33,638 nucleotides of DNA from Candidatus Kaiserbacteria bacterium. Its GTDB lineage: Bacteria > Patescibacteriota > Minisyncoccia > Phycocordibacterales > Phycocordibacteraceae. Positions 6,724 through 13,527 of this stretch are shown one piece after another. How positions within the stretch are numbered: the first letter of the stretch is position 1; each line of letters opens with the position of its first letter. The position numbers were made by a program, and so were the translations under genes. A model generated the notes under the pieces. The model did not search any database, was not told the origin of the DNA, and was given only the letters and a program-made list of their open reading frames with translations. Location: contig JAPLWI010000007.1 of assembly GCA_026396675.1 (NCBI GenBank), forward strand, positions 1-33,638, written 5' to 3'.

Positions 6724-7266
6724 TTAGTGATTAGAAAGCGCAGCCTTCAGCCGCACATCCTTGCCGACGGCGCTCTCTGGAATATTCTGCAACGCTTTTC
6801 GTGCTTCGCGCTCGGTGTAACCGAGAGCGACGAGAGTATCAAACACTTCGCCGTCGGCAGCATCGTGCGCGTGCGGTCCAACTTTCTCTGAAAGTTCCAC
6901 CAACATTTTTTCGGCACTTTTCTTGCCGAGCCCGACGACTTTTGTCAGATAGGCGAGGTCGCGTTTACCGATAGCTCCTTCAAGCGCCTCACGAGGCGCT
7001 CGGCGCAAAACCGAAAGAGCCGTTTTTGGTCCAACTCCAGAGACCGAGAGGACGAGTTCAAAAAAATCGCGATCTTCTTCAGTGAGAAAACCATACAAAT
7101 TCATTCCGTCTTGTTTAACTGCCAAATGCGTGGCAAGAACGGCTTCTTTACCAACGACAAGCGCCTGCGGCGTGCTCATATGCACCTCAATGCCGAACCC
7201 CGCGACTTCAATAACAGCGCTTGTTGCTCCTACTGAAAGAACCTTTCCTCGAATCTGCCTGATCAT
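6724..7266 (-). CDS. ruvA: Holliday junction branch migration protein RuvA
   Basis: 180 aa from the ATG at 7266. RuvA tetramers bind four-way junctions and load the RuvB motor. N-terminal OB domain MIRQIRGKVLSVGATSAVIEVAGFGIEVHM, central helix-hairpin-helix motifs VSGVGPKTALSVL and LTKVVGLGKKSAEKML, and a C-terminal three-helix RuvB-contacting domain (EVFDTLVALGYTEREARKAL). The ORF track starts 8 codons earlier, but TGGAGGA directly before the internal ATG and the family start MI(G/R)xxxG fix the start at 7266. ruvB and ruvC are not in the window; ruvX (11639) is a separate gene. Confidence 0.96.
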   Translation of the reverse strand: MIRQIRGKVLSVGATSAVIEVAGFGIEVHMSTPQALVVGKEAVLATHLAVKQDGMNLYGFLTEEDRDFFELVLSVSGVGPKTALSVLRRAPREALEGAIGKRDLAYLTKVVGLGKKSAEKMLVELSEKVGPHAHDAADGEVFDTLVALGYTEREARKALQNIPESAVGKDVRLKAALSNH

Positions 7267-7332
7267 TCCTCCATCATACAGGATTTGCATTTATTACTAA
7301 AACCTTGTAACTTATCGCTACAACCTATTTAT

Positions 7333-7599
7333 ATGGCAATTACCAGTTCCGCAAAGAAGGCAATCCGATCCTCGGCGAGGAAGCATGTTTTTAATCTCCG
7401 CCGCAAGAACGCGCTTTATGATGCGACCAAGTCGCTTTCAAGAGCGCTTGCCGCTAAAGATACTACCGGGGCAGAGAAACTTCTCCCAGCGGTGTATAAA
7501 GCAATTGATAAGGCCTGCAAACGCGGGGTTATTAAAAGCAACACAGCTGCCCGCAAAAAGTCCCGTCTCGCACTCGCGATAAAAAGAGCAAAAGCATAA
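7333..7599 (+). CDS. rpsT: 30S ribosomal protein S20
   Basis: 88 aa from the ATG at 7333; the ORF track begins 16 codons upstream but the family starts MA(I)xxSAKKAIRSS. S20 is a helical primary 16S rRNA binder. Lys/Arg-rich, with the typical HVFNLRRKNALYDATKS helix and the C-terminal KRGVIKSNTAARKKSRLALAIKR. No Shine-Dalgarno sequence is visible in the 20 nt before the ATG. Divergent from ruvA with about 66 bp between the starts, so both promoters must sit in that interval. Confidence 0.95.
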   Translation: MAITSSAKKAIRSSARKHVFNLRRKNALYDATKSLSRALAAKDTTGAEKLLPAVYKAIDKACKRGVIKSNTAARKKSRLALAIKRAKA

Positions 7600-7614
7600 T
7601 CTATGTAGCCATTT

Positions 7615-7643
7615 TTGACGCCGCATCTCCGGCATGATAGTTT
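7615..7643 (+). promoter_or_regulatory. Probable sigma70 promoter of the 7693 gene
   Basis: TTGACG at 7615-7620; either GATAGT (15-nt spacer) or TAGTTT (17-nt spacer) as the -10. The leader to the ATG is about 45 nt. Confidence 0.5.
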
Positions 7644-7692
7644 GTCAGCGGAGTAGTTCCATACTAAAAAATAAACAAGGGAGGTCTTTGAG

Positions 7693-8304
7693 ATGAAGAA
7701 GGGAACGGAAAATATAAAAATTGCTTCGGAAATATTGGGCGATGACTTTATAACGCCCGAGGAAATCAGCGCGGCCAGTGGAATTATCTACTCGCCTTTT
7801 CAACTAAACCTTTTGAAAGGTTTTATTCCGGAGCCGGAGCCATTGCATATATGCAAGAGTACTGAATGTGCGGTCATCGCTCTTCCTCCATCAAGCAGAT
7901 CTCTGCTTGGTGTCCGCATGCTCAACCGCAAACTTTTTTATTCTGGAACAGGCGGTTGGTATTCTGACAAAGGAGAAAGATTCTCTCACAAGGAAAAGAC
8001 CGGAACTGGATGGCTCACCATAGGCAAGACACTTCCAATCATTGTTGATAGCAGAGGAGTGGTGCGGAATGCTACAGCAGTAGAGGTTGCATGGCTCGTT
8101 AAGATTTTTTTCGAGGTAAGAGGCATTCGTCTTTTAAAGGAAGGGTTTGTTAGGACATCTAGCCGCGATTCAACTGGCAACCATGTCCTAGTAGGACTAT
8201 TCGGTCATCAAGGCCTGCACATCGGGGGCTACAGAGAAGTTTTCGGGATAGGTCCTGGAATCTTATCGCCCAGTGTTGCAAACACTACATTCGCCCGAGC
8301 GTGA
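7693..8304 (+). CDS. Orphan hypothetical protein, cassette-type gene
   Basis: 203 aa; not recognised. No signal peptide or membrane segment. The N-terminal third (ILGDDFITPEEISAASGIIYSPFQLNLL) is helical and acidic. The middle is Gly/Trp-rich (RKLFYSGTGGWYSDKGERFSHKEKTGTGWLTI), and the C-terminus is Gly/His-rich (GLFGHQGLHIGGYREVFGIGPG). Translation start is decided by AAGGGAGGT 7 nt before the ATG. It is a single-gene unit with its own promoter and a strong hairpin terminator, unlike its neighbours, and shares that layout with the genes at 477, 17334 and 22839. No paralogue of this sequence is in the window. Function unknown. Confidence 0.8.
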   Translation: MKKGTENIKIASEILGDDFITPEEISAASGIIYSPFQLNLLKGFIPEPEPLHICKSTECAVIALPPSSRSLLGVRMLNRKLFYSGTGGWYSDKGERFSHKEKTGTGWLTIGKTLPIIVDSRGVVRNATAVEVAWLVKIFFEVRGIRLLKEGFVRTSSRDSTGNHVLVGLFGHQGLHIGGYREVFGIGPGILSPSVANTTFARA

Positions 8305-8308
8305 GCTT

Positions 8309-8338
8309 AAGGTCCTGTGGAAACACAGGACCTTTTAT
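8309..8338 (+). terminator. Intrinsic terminator after the 7693 gene
   Basis: AAGGTCCTGTG (8309-8319), GAAA tetraloop, CACAGGACCTT (8324-8334), then TTATC. Perfect 11-bp stem. It faces the 3' end of tRNA-Arg(CCG). Confidence 0.85.
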
Positions 8339-8347
8339 CATTTCTAG

Positions 8348-8419
8348 TGCTCCCACGAGGAGTTGAACCTCGATTTCAAGCTTCGGAGGCCTGCGCTCTA
8401 TCCATTGAGCTATGAGAGC
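8348..8419 (-). tRNA. tRNA-Arg(CCG)
   Basis: Acceptor GCTCTCA/TGGGAGC, D arm GCTC AATGGATA GAGC, anticodon stem CAGGC/GCTTG with loop CTCCGAA, T stem CGAGG/CCTCG with loop TTCAACT, discriminator A, no encoded CCA. Reads CGG. Confidence 0.93.
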
Positions 8420-8440
8420 GGTACAGAGAGGGTACCACAC

Positions 8441-8680
8441 TTAATTTATAAGATGTTTTCGTGCAAAAGCGTGCCCAGAACCAACCTTCAGATATTTTTC
8501 AAAATCCAACGCAGCTTTCTTGTCTCTAAAAGCGCAATACCAAATTAATTCAGGTTCCTGATAAATCTTGGTTGTAGTAACTTTTTTGTTTCTGTGTTCC
8601 TGCACGCGCCTCTTCAAATTAGATGAGTAACCAACATACACTTGTCCAATTTCGTCCAATAGGAGATACACATAGTACAT
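8441..8680 (-). CDS. GIY-YIG nuclease superfamily small protein
   Basis: 79 aa single-domain protein. The GIY-YIG signature appears as MYYVYLLLDEIGQVYVGYSSNLKRRVQEH: YVY and VYVG replace the two name motifs, with the conserved Arg in LKRRVQEH. A C-terminal FRDKKAALDFEKYLKVGSGHAFARKH matches the usual KxxALxxEKYLKxxxGxxF end of the YhbQ/UPF0213-type family. The domain cleaves DNA in repair and homing enzymes; these short versions have no assigned role. It lies between two tRNA-Arg genes. TATACT lies 7 nt before the ATG and there is no Shine-Dalgarno sequence. Confidence 0.9.
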   Translation of the reverse strand: MYYVYLLLDEIGQVYVGYSSNLKRRVQEHRNKKVTTTKIYQEPELIWYCAFRDKKAALDFEKYLKVGSGHAFARKHLIN

Positions 8681-8687
8681 AAGGATA

Positions 8688-8693
8688 AGTATA
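8688..8693 (-). promoter_or_regulatory. -10 element before the GIY-YIG gene
   Basis: TATACT on the minus strand, 7 nt before the ATG at 8680; likely leaderless. Confidence 0.5.
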
Positions 8694-8699
8694 TATCCC

Positions 8700-8819
8700 G
8701 CCCTACTCCGCCGATGCGGCTACGAAGGGCTACTTCGCACATAAGCGAAATAATAATGACCACAATTACTTTGTAGTGCTGCGCACTTCGTAGCTCGGTT
8801 TCCTAATCGAGCGAAGTAG
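8700..8819. repeat. Cluster of imperfect palindromic words between the GIY-YIG gene and tRNA-Arg(GCG)
   Basis: No gene is visible here. Related words occur in both orientations: GGCTACGAAGGGCTACTTCGC (8708-8728), GCGCACTTCGTAGCTCG (8781-8797) and CGAGCGAAGTAGTGC (8808-8822). They can fold as imperfect stems (GCTCG/CGAGC, CTACGAAG/CTTCGTAG). The last copy runs into the 3' end of the tRNA. Confidence 0.55.
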
Positions 8820-8891
8820 TGCTCTCGGACAGAATCGAACTGTCATTGCTAGCTCCGCAAGCTAGTGTCCTATCCGTTGAACGACGAGAGC
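8820..8891 (-). tRNA. tRNA-Arg(GCG)
   Basis: Acceptor GCTCTCG/CGAGAGC, D arm GTTC AACGGATA GGAC, anticodon stem CTAGC/GCTAG with loop TTGCGGA, T stem GACAG/CTGTC with loop TTCGATT, discriminator A. The anticodon is GCG, where most bacteria use ACG (edited to ICG), so CGC/CGU would be read by a G34 tRNA. Confidence 0.92.
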
Positions 8892-8909
8892 ATTTATTAC
8901 TGTCTTATA

Positions 8910-9383
8910 TCAGAACCCAAGCCATGCCGCCACAAGATCTATGAGCGTGTGCCTGTGTTCATCTTCATCGACATGCTGGAGGAAAAATGCATATACAATA
9001 TCTGAGTCAACCCCTTCAAGTGGAATAACTAAATGCGGCGACAGCCAACTTTCATTTTTAATGGATAAAAGCGGTGGCAATTCATTCTCGCTATCCTCAA
9101 GAAAAGAAAAAGAAATCATTCTTTCAAACGGATGCAATTCTTCCCCGATAATGAGACCTTGTTCAACGAGTTGGAAATGATGTAAATGAGGATGTTTTGC
9201 CGCATGGAGCGCAATCGTCGCCGCGGCGACCATAACGAGAAATGCAATGAGGTATTCACCAAAAAGTATTAATGCGATGATGCCAGCGGCAGCGATGATA
9301 CCAAGTGCGTAGTACCAATCAGTACTTTTCGGATTGTGATCGTATTCTCTCCCGTCCCATTCTAGGAGTGAGTCGCGCAGCAT
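8910..9383 (-). CDS. Two-helix inner-membrane protein with a small cytoplasmic beta domain
   Basis: 157 aa from the ATG at 9383 (MLRDSLLEWDGREYDHNPKS). Two adjacent membrane segments at about residues 23-58 (WYYALGIIAAAGIIALILFG and YLIAFLVMVAAATIALHAA) are followed by HPHLHHFQLVEQGLIIGEELHPFERM and a beta-rich C-terminal part. This is the layout of short membrane proteins with a PH-like domain (YdbT/DUF5673-like arrangement), a comparison made from topology only. The ORF track start 8 codons upstream is less likely, because TATACT would then lie inside the coding region; that -10 sits 7 nt before the chosen ATG. Function unknown. Confidence 0.7.
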   Translation of the reverse strand: MLRDSLLEWDGREYDHNPKSTDWYYALGIIAAAGIIALILFGEYLIAFLVMVAAATIALHAAKHPHLHHFQLVEQGLIIGEELHPFERMISFSFLEDSENELPPLLSIKNESWLSPHLVIPLEGVDSDIVYAFFLQHVDEDEHRHTLIDLVAAWLGF

Positions 9384-9390
9384 AAAATAA

Positions 9391-9396
9391 AGTATA
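9391..9396 (-). promoter_or_regulatory. -10 element before the 9383 gene
   Basis: TATACT on the minus strand, 7 nt before the ATG at 9383. Confidence 0.5.
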
Positions 9397-9475
9397 TCAC
9401 TCCACACCTTGCATATAAGCCCATATGGATATATAAGGTATTTATTACAGTGGATTGTAGATAAAAATATAAATT

Positions 9476-10018
9476 ATGATTGCAACCAAGGTGTTCCTCA
9501 CCAAAGGGCTCGGCGTCCATAAAGATAAGCTCGCAAGTTTTGAGTTGGCACTTAGAAGTGCCGGCATAGAAAAATGCAACTTGGTCTATGTTTCAAGCAT
9601 TTTCCCTCCGAAGGCGGAGATTATTTCAAAAGAAAAAGGTTTAGAAGATCTCCAGCCAGGGCAGATAACTTTCTGCGTTATGGCGAGAATTGAAACAAAT
9701 GAGCCAAACCGACTGGTTTCTGCCTCTGTCGGGCTAGCAATCCCGAGCGATAATAATAATTACGGATATCTTTCCGAGCACCACACCTTCGGAGAAAAAG
9801 GGGAGGTTTCAGGAGAATATGCGGAAGATCTTGCCGCGACAATGCTCGCAACGACACTTGGTGTTGAGTTCAATTCTGATTCCGCATGGGTTGAACGAGA
9901 ACAAGTGTATAAACAATCGGGACATATTTTCAAGACAACCAACATAACGCAATCTGCAGAAGGGAATAAGGACGGAAATTGGACAACAGTTATAGCCGCG
10001 GCAGTTCTCTTGCCGTAA
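9476..10018 (+). CDS. pdaD: Pyruvoyl-dependent arginine decarboxylase
   Basis: 180 aa. The enzyme converts arginine to agmatine, the first step of one polyamine route. It is made as a proenzyme that cuts itself to create an N-terminal pyruvoyl group. The cleavage pair is visible as S40-S41 in VYVSSIFPP, matching the archaeal family (SS-I-x-P-P). Further matches: [19 protein letters not shown], a [18 protein letters not shown] loop, a [12 protein letters not shown] helix, and a C-terminal strand ending VIAAAVLLP. Length fits the family. No agmatinase, agmatine deiminase or spermidine synthase lies in the window, so the next step is unknown; the protein may serve scavenged arginine or acid balance instead. 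Start as in the track; no Shine-Dalgarno sequence. Confidence 0.92.
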   Translation: MIATKVFLTKGLGVHKDKLASFELALRSAGIEKCNLVYVSSIFPPKAEIISKEKGLEDLQPGQITFCVMARIETNEPNRLVSASVGLAIPSDNNNYGYLSEHHTFGEKGEVSGEYAEDLAATMLATTLGVEFNSDSAWVEREQVYKQSGHIFKTTNITQSAEGNKDGNWTTVIAAAVLLP

Positions 10019-10045
10019 AAACTTCGCTATTTGTGTGGTGTAGGT

Positions 10046-10051
10046 TACGAT
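10046..10051 (+). promoter_or_regulatory. -10 element before the GH18 gene
   Basis: TACGAT, 6 nt before the ATG at 10058. It would lie inside the coding region if the longer track start (10031) were used. Confidence 0.4.
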
Positions 10052-10057
10052 AGTTCA

Positions 10058-11233
10058 ATGAATCGTTTTTCGCTCTTTTGTATTTTTTTCTTGATGCTTG
10101 CGCCAGGGATCACCTTTGCCGCTACGAAAGTGACGGCGAAGACGAGCGCGCCATCACTTGAAATTTCTGGGTGGATTCCTTATTGGAGAGAAGCTACAGG
10201 CACGATTGACGTTATTCCGCACATACAGTCATTTAGTTCTTTGATGCCATTCGGTTATATTGTCCAAAATGACGGTTCTCTGCACGACGCTTTCGGTTTC
10301 AACGCGACTTCTTCCACATCAACGGCCAATCTGCTGATAACCGTAGCAAAAGCTAAGAAAGTAAAAATAGTGCCGACCATCATGTGGAGCAACGCCGCGG
10401 CGATAGACACAATATTACGCGATACCGATTCGCGTCGAGCCCTTGAAGATAGCATCGCCGCCCTCGTAAAAGAACAAGGATTTGACGGCATTGATATTGA
10501 TTTCGAAAATAAATTAGCGGAGACACGTCCTTACTTCTCACTTTTTTTGAAAGGGCTTTATTCGCGCATGGAAAAAAAACTTGTTTATTGCGCTATCGAG
10601 CCGCGCACACCGCCTTCTTCTGCTTTTGCAGTCATACCAAAAAAACTTGAGTACGCAAACGATTACGTTGCCATCAATAAATATTGCGACAGAGTAGAAA
10701 TCATGGCGTACGATCAAGGAACAATCGATCTCAAGCTAAATGCTGCGGCAAATTCCGCACCATATATTCCTGTTGCTGATTCGAAGTGGGTAGAGAAAGT
10801 GATTAATCTAACGGCACAAACAATCTCTAAGAAAAAAATCGTCATTGGTGTTGCCACCTACGGATATGAATATGATCTAATACCACTCACACAGCAGGGA
10901 TACCGCTACAATCGCAATTGGTCTTTTAATCCAGAATATGCCACGACGCTTACGTCCTCACTTAATATCATGGCAACGCGTAACATCGCTGGCGAAATGA
11001 GTTTCGTATACATGCCGACCTCAACTCCCGTGACAACTTTAATTGCTTCAGCAGGTACTGCCGGCCCACTCCCGGCAACAACAACCCCGCTTCGCATCGC
11101 GTGGTGGAGTGACGCGAATGCGATAAACGACAAAATACAGCTAGCCAAAAAACTCGGCGTTCGCGGCATTGCGATTTTCAAACTCGACGGCGGGCAAGAC
11201 CCAAACATTTGGAACATCTTGCCGAAGAAATAA
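10058..11233 (+). CDS. Exported glycoside hydrolase family 18-like protein
   Basis: 391 aa from the ATG at 10058; the track start 9 codons earlier would put MCGVGYDSS in front of a clear signal peptide (MNRFSLFCIFFLMLAPGITFAA). The mature part is a GH18-type barrel: SGWIPYWREA near the start, KIVPTIMWSN, and the catalytic DxxDxDxE box as GFDGIDIDFEN (D143, D146, D148, E150). MAYDQG follows, then VIGVATYGYEY, and the last strand is RGIAIFKLDGGQD. All acidic residues of the catalytic box are kept, so it should be active on a GlcNAc-containing glycan. The YGYEY/IFKLDGGQD pattern is closest to spore-cortex/peptidoglycan-type GH18 proteins. Possible roles are remodelling its own wall or acting on a host cell. 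Confidence 0.88.
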   Translation: MNRFSLFCIFFLMLAPGITFAATKVTAKTSAPSLEISGWIPYWREATGTIDVIPHIQSFSSLMPFGYIVQNDGSLHDAFGFNATSSTSTANLLITVAKAKKVKIVPTIMWSNAAAIDTILRDTDSRRALEDSIAALVKEQGFDGIDIDFENKLAETRPYFSLFLKGLYSRMEKKLVYCAIEPRTPPSSAFAVIPKKLEYANDYVAINKYCDRVEIMAYDQGTIDLKLNAAANSAPYIPVADSKWVEKVINLTAQTISKKKIVIGVATYGYEYDLIPLTQQGYRYNRNWSFNPEYATTLTSSLNIMATRNIAGEMSFVYMPTSTPVTTLIASAGTAGPLPATTTPLRIAWWSDANAINDKIQLAKKLGVRGIAIFKLDGGQDPNIWNILPKK

Positions 11234-11237
11234 AATG

Positions 11238-11323
11238 CGGAGGGGGCGAGATTCGAACTCGCGGTGCCTTACGACACACCGGTTTTCAGGACCGGCGCAC
11301 TAGACCAACTATGCGACCCCTCC
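11238..11323 (-). tRNA. tRNA-Ser(TGA)
   Basis: Class II tRNA: acceptor GGAGGGG/CCCCTCC, anticodon stem CCGGT/ACCGG with loop CCTGAAA, long variable arm (TGTGTCGTAAGGCACC), T stem GCGAG/CTCGC with loop TTCGAAT, discriminator G as usual for tRNA-Ser. Convergent with the GH18 gene, 4 nt from its stop. Confidence 0.95.
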
Positions 11324-11339
11324 CAAACAAGTTATTTTA

Positions 11340-11609
11340 CTACGCCGGTGATGATGTGTGTACCGGCGGAATTTCTTTTACAGGAGATTTAGGGCGATAC
11401 CAGATGAGATAAATGATCTCTAAAACACCAAACGTGTTAATGATGGTAAGAGCGATGAACCACCATTTCTGGCCGCCTCGTGCGGCATACCAAAGTGCGT
11501 AACCTTTCAAGACGAGAGTCCAAACTATTACAACAATAAGAAGTGGAATAAACGCTAGCCCGTAAGGCACTGAAAGTACGAACGAACTAAAAGGCGAAAG
11601 ATAGTGCAT
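11340..11609 (-). CDS. DUF5652-type small membrane protein
   Basis: 89 aa with two membrane helices: FIPLLIVVIVWTLVLKGYALWYAA (about 20-43) and WWFIALTIINTFGVLEIIYLIWY (about 49-71). The linker ARGGQKWW and the second helix match the family pattern KxxALWxAARxxxKxWFIxLLxxNTxGILEIxYL that I know as DUF5652, common in CPR genomes. Function unknown. TATAAT lies 8 nt before the ATG. Divergent from ruvX across a 29-bp interval. Confidence 0.85.
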   Translation of the reverse strand: MHYLSPFSSFVLSVPYGLAFIPLLIVVIVWTLVLKGYALWYAARGGQKWWFIALTIINTFGVLEIIYLIWYRPKSPVKEIPPVHTSSPA

Positions 11610-11617
11610 ATACGAGC

Positions 11618-11623
11618 ATTATA
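11618..11623 (-). promoter_or_regulatory. -10 element before the DUF5652 gene
   Basis: Perfect TATAAT on the minus strand, 8 nt before the ATG at 11609. It shares a 29-bp interval with the ruvX promoter. Confidence 0.55.
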
Positions 11624-11626
11624 CCA

Positions 11627-11632
11627 TACACT
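11627..11632 (+). promoter_or_regulatory. -10 element before ruvX
   Basis: TACACT, 6 nt before the ruvX ATG; TATACC at 11620-11625 is an alternative with a 13-nt leader. Confidence 0.4.
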
Positions 11633-11638
11633 CTTAAT

Positions 11639-12052
11639 ATGCGATATCTAGGAGTGGATTATGGAAACAAGCGAGTGGGACTCGCGCTTTCTGACGAAGC
11701 GGGTACGATGGGTTTCCCATACGATATCGTTTTAAACACACCGCAGCTTGTTGATGAAATGTGCGCACTTATAGCGAAAGAGAACATCGGTATGGTAGTT
11801 ATTGGAGAATCACGAGATCTTGCCGGCGGAGAAAATCCGATTGCTAAAGATGCTCACGCACTTGGCAATCAGATTGTGGAGATGAGTGGTGTACCAATTC
11901 AGTATGAATCAGAAATATTTACGAGCGCCGAGGCGCGCCGTATGCCAGAGAAAGAAATGAAATCGCGTGCCGCGAAGCGACACGGGAAAGTGGATGCCTC
12001 CGCTGCCGCTCTCATTCTTACCAGCTATCTCTCGCGCATAAATCATGGATAA
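11639..12052 (+). CDS. ruvX: RuvX/YqgF-type RNase H-fold nuclease
   Basis: 137 aa, normal family length. Motifs: YLGVDYGNKRVGLALSD with the first catalytic Asp, VVIGESRDLAGGENPIAKDA, VPIQYESEIFTSAEARRM and a terminal HGKVDASAAALILTSYL (AkxxiDaxAAaxILqxyL). In this family VD(Y/P)G and the D-AAA helix form the RNase H-like active site. Family roles are 16S rRNA 5'-end processing (YqgF in E. coli) or Holliday junction resolution; the sequence does not decide between them. Overlaps the next gene by 8 nt. Confidence 0.93.
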   Translation: MRYLGVDYGNKRVGLALSDEAGTMGFPYDIVLNTPQLVDEMCALIAKENIGMVVIGESRDLAGGENPIAKDAHALGNQIVEMSGVPIQYESEIFTSAEARRMPEKEMKSRAAKRHGKVDASAAALILTSYLSRINHG

Positions 12053-12383
12053 GCCGCGTATCTCAATTGAAGAATTCGGTAAGATAGAAGTAAAAATCGG
12101 GACAGTTAAGAATGCGGAACGCATTCCAGAGACCGACAAACTTCTGTGTCTCATAGTTGATTTTAATGAGGAAGAAGTGCGCCAGATTGTTTCTGGCATC
12201 GCTGCGTATGTGCCAGAACCAGAATCGCTTATTGGACGGCAGCTCGCTTTTGTAACCAACCTTGAGCCGCGCACGATTCGCGGATTCGAATCGAACGGCA
12301 TGCTTTTTGCTGTCGGCGAAGGTGACTCATTTTCATTTCTCATTCCAGATAGAAACGTTCCTCCCGGAACAAGTGCACATTAA
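12045..12383 (+). CDS. Stand-alone tRNA-binding domain (MetRS C-terminal/Trbp111-like)
   Basis: 112 aa, a single EMAP-II-like OB fold. The pattern is ISIEEFGKIEVKIGTVKNAERIPETDKLLCLIVDF, then RQIVSGIAAYVPEPESLIGRQLAFVTNLEPRTIRGFESNGMLFAV and an end VPPGTSAH. This matches the C-terminal domain of bacterial methionyl-tRNA synthetase and the free dimeric protein Trbp111, which bind the tRNA elbow without sequence specificity. MetRS itself starts at 33164, 21 kb away, so here the domain is a separate gene. It could serve MetRS in trans or act on any tRNA. It starts 8 nt inside ruvX, suggesting translational coupling. Confidence 0.88.
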   Translation: MDKPRISIEEFGKIEVKIGTVKNAERIPETDKLLCLIVDFNEEEVRQIVSGIAAYVPEPESLIGRQLAFVTNLEPRTIRGFESNGMLFAVGEGDSFSFLIPDRNVPPGTSAH

Positions 12384-12411
12384 TCATATATTTCATACGA
12401 GGATTTAACGA

Positions 12412-12430
12412 AGTAGAGTTATACTCTACT
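12412..12430 (+). repeat. Palindrome overlapping the pilM promoter
   Basis: AGTAGAG (12412-12418), TTATA, CTCTACT (12424-12430): 7-bp arms over the -10 and ending 2 nt before the pilM ATG. It could be an operator or a coincidence. Confidence 0.5.
12420..12425 (+). promoter_or_regulatory. -10 element of the pilMNO operon
   Basis: TATACT, 7 nt before the pilM ATG and centred in a 19-bp palindrome. No clear -35. Confidence 0.55.
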
Positions 12431-12432
12431 GT

Positions 12433-13527
12433 ATGTCCTTCGTGTCTGATAAACGGTTACATGCCGCGTTCGCACCGCCGAAATATCTTGCGTTTCCTTA
12501 TTCTGGTATTGATCTGTCAACAAGTGGCGTTAAAATGGTGCGTCTCACTGAAACTGCCCATGGTCTTATATTGTCTAAATATTCAGAAGAACGATTACCG
12601 CCAAGCGCATTCGTCGATGGTGAAATAGTTGATCGTGCTGCTGTTATTCAAGCGCTTGCCACTGCCGCACGAACGGCCAGTGTTTCTTCCGTGAATGTAG
12701 CACTGCCAGAATCCAAATCGTTTCTTTTTGAAACGACCATTTCTGGTTCCACGAAAAGTGAATTGCGTATCGCGATTGAACAACGCCTAGATGAATTGAT
12801 CCCTCTACCTCCACAAGAGACAGTATTTGACTTTGTGGAAACCGGATGCGGTGGGAAAGGAGACACTCACATAGCTGGTATTGGCTTCGCGCGGCGAATC
12901 GTTGACAACACACTATCTGTGTTCGACCAAACGCCTCTTCAGGTCCGAGCACTTGAAGGAGAGACATTCGCGATGGCGCGGGCGCTTCTTCCAAGAGGAG
13001 ATGAGTCCACAGCGCTTATTATAGATATTGGGAAAACAACGACAAAAATAGCTATCGTTGCGAATCGTATACCGCGGTTTGCAACTACTATTGGAATCGG
13101 AGGCCACGCGCTTACGCTTGCTGTACAGAAGCATTTTGGCGTTACGGAAGCAGAGGCACGTAAGGTAAAGGCAGAGAGAGGGATTGTCCCCGCGCCCGGG
13201 AATGAGGACTATCTTGCATCAATGCTTTCAACTGTCTCTGCGATTCGTGATGAAATTTCTCACTGCCTCGATTATTGGCAGGAGAAAGCATCTCTTGAGC
13301 ATGCACATGAACCGGTATCGCACGCAATTCTTGCCGGAGGTAATGCCTCAATTCGCGGACTACCTGAATACCTTGAGGGCGCATTTAAGATTTCTGTCAC
13401 TACCGGCGACGTGTTCACTAATTTGGCCTCACGCGATGTGTGGATCCCATCGCTTGATTACACTGAGTCGCTTGCATATGCGACGGCAATCGGTCTCGCA
13501 TTGTATGATTTTCATTCCTATGAGTAA
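12433..13527 (+). CDS. pilM: Type IV pilus assembly protein PilM
   Basis: 364 aa, actin-like ATPase fold. PilM sits on the cytoplasmic face and binds the N-terminal tail of PilN to link the inner-membrane platform to the pilus motor. Evidence: SGIDLSTSGVKMVRL (phosphate-1 loop region), NVALPESKSFLFETTI, EQRLDELIPLPPQETVFDF (the family's IPLPxxEVxxDF), ALIIDIGKTTTKIAIV (second phosphate loop), GIGGHALT and ILAGGNASIRGLPEYL (adenosine motif). First gene of pilM-pilN-pilO with 8-nt and 4-nt overlaps. A TATACT box lies 7 nt upstream. Confidence 0.92.
   Translation: MSFVSDKRLHAAFAPPKYLAFPYSGIDLSTSGVKMVRLTETAHGLILSKYSEERLPPSAFVDGEIVDRAAVIQALATAARTASVSSVNVALPESKSFLFETTISGSTKSELRIAIEQRLDELIPLPPQETVFDFVETGCGGKGDTHIAGIGFARRIVDNTLSVFDQTPLQVRALEGETFAMARALLPRGDESTALIIDIGKTTTKIAIVANRIPRFATTIGIGGHALTLAVQKHFGVTEAEARKVKAERGIVPAPGNEDYLASMLSTVSAIRDEISHCLDYWQEKASLEHAHEPVSHAILAGGNASIRGLPEYLEGAFKISVTTGDVFTNLASRDVWIPSLDYTESLAYATAIGLALYDFHSYE

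Noticed and set aside
13184-13519. N-terminal 112 residues of the long frame listed for pilN
   Set aside because: This part overlaps pilM in another frame; the ATG at 13520 gives the PilM-binding tail NLLPEE directly at the N-terminus.
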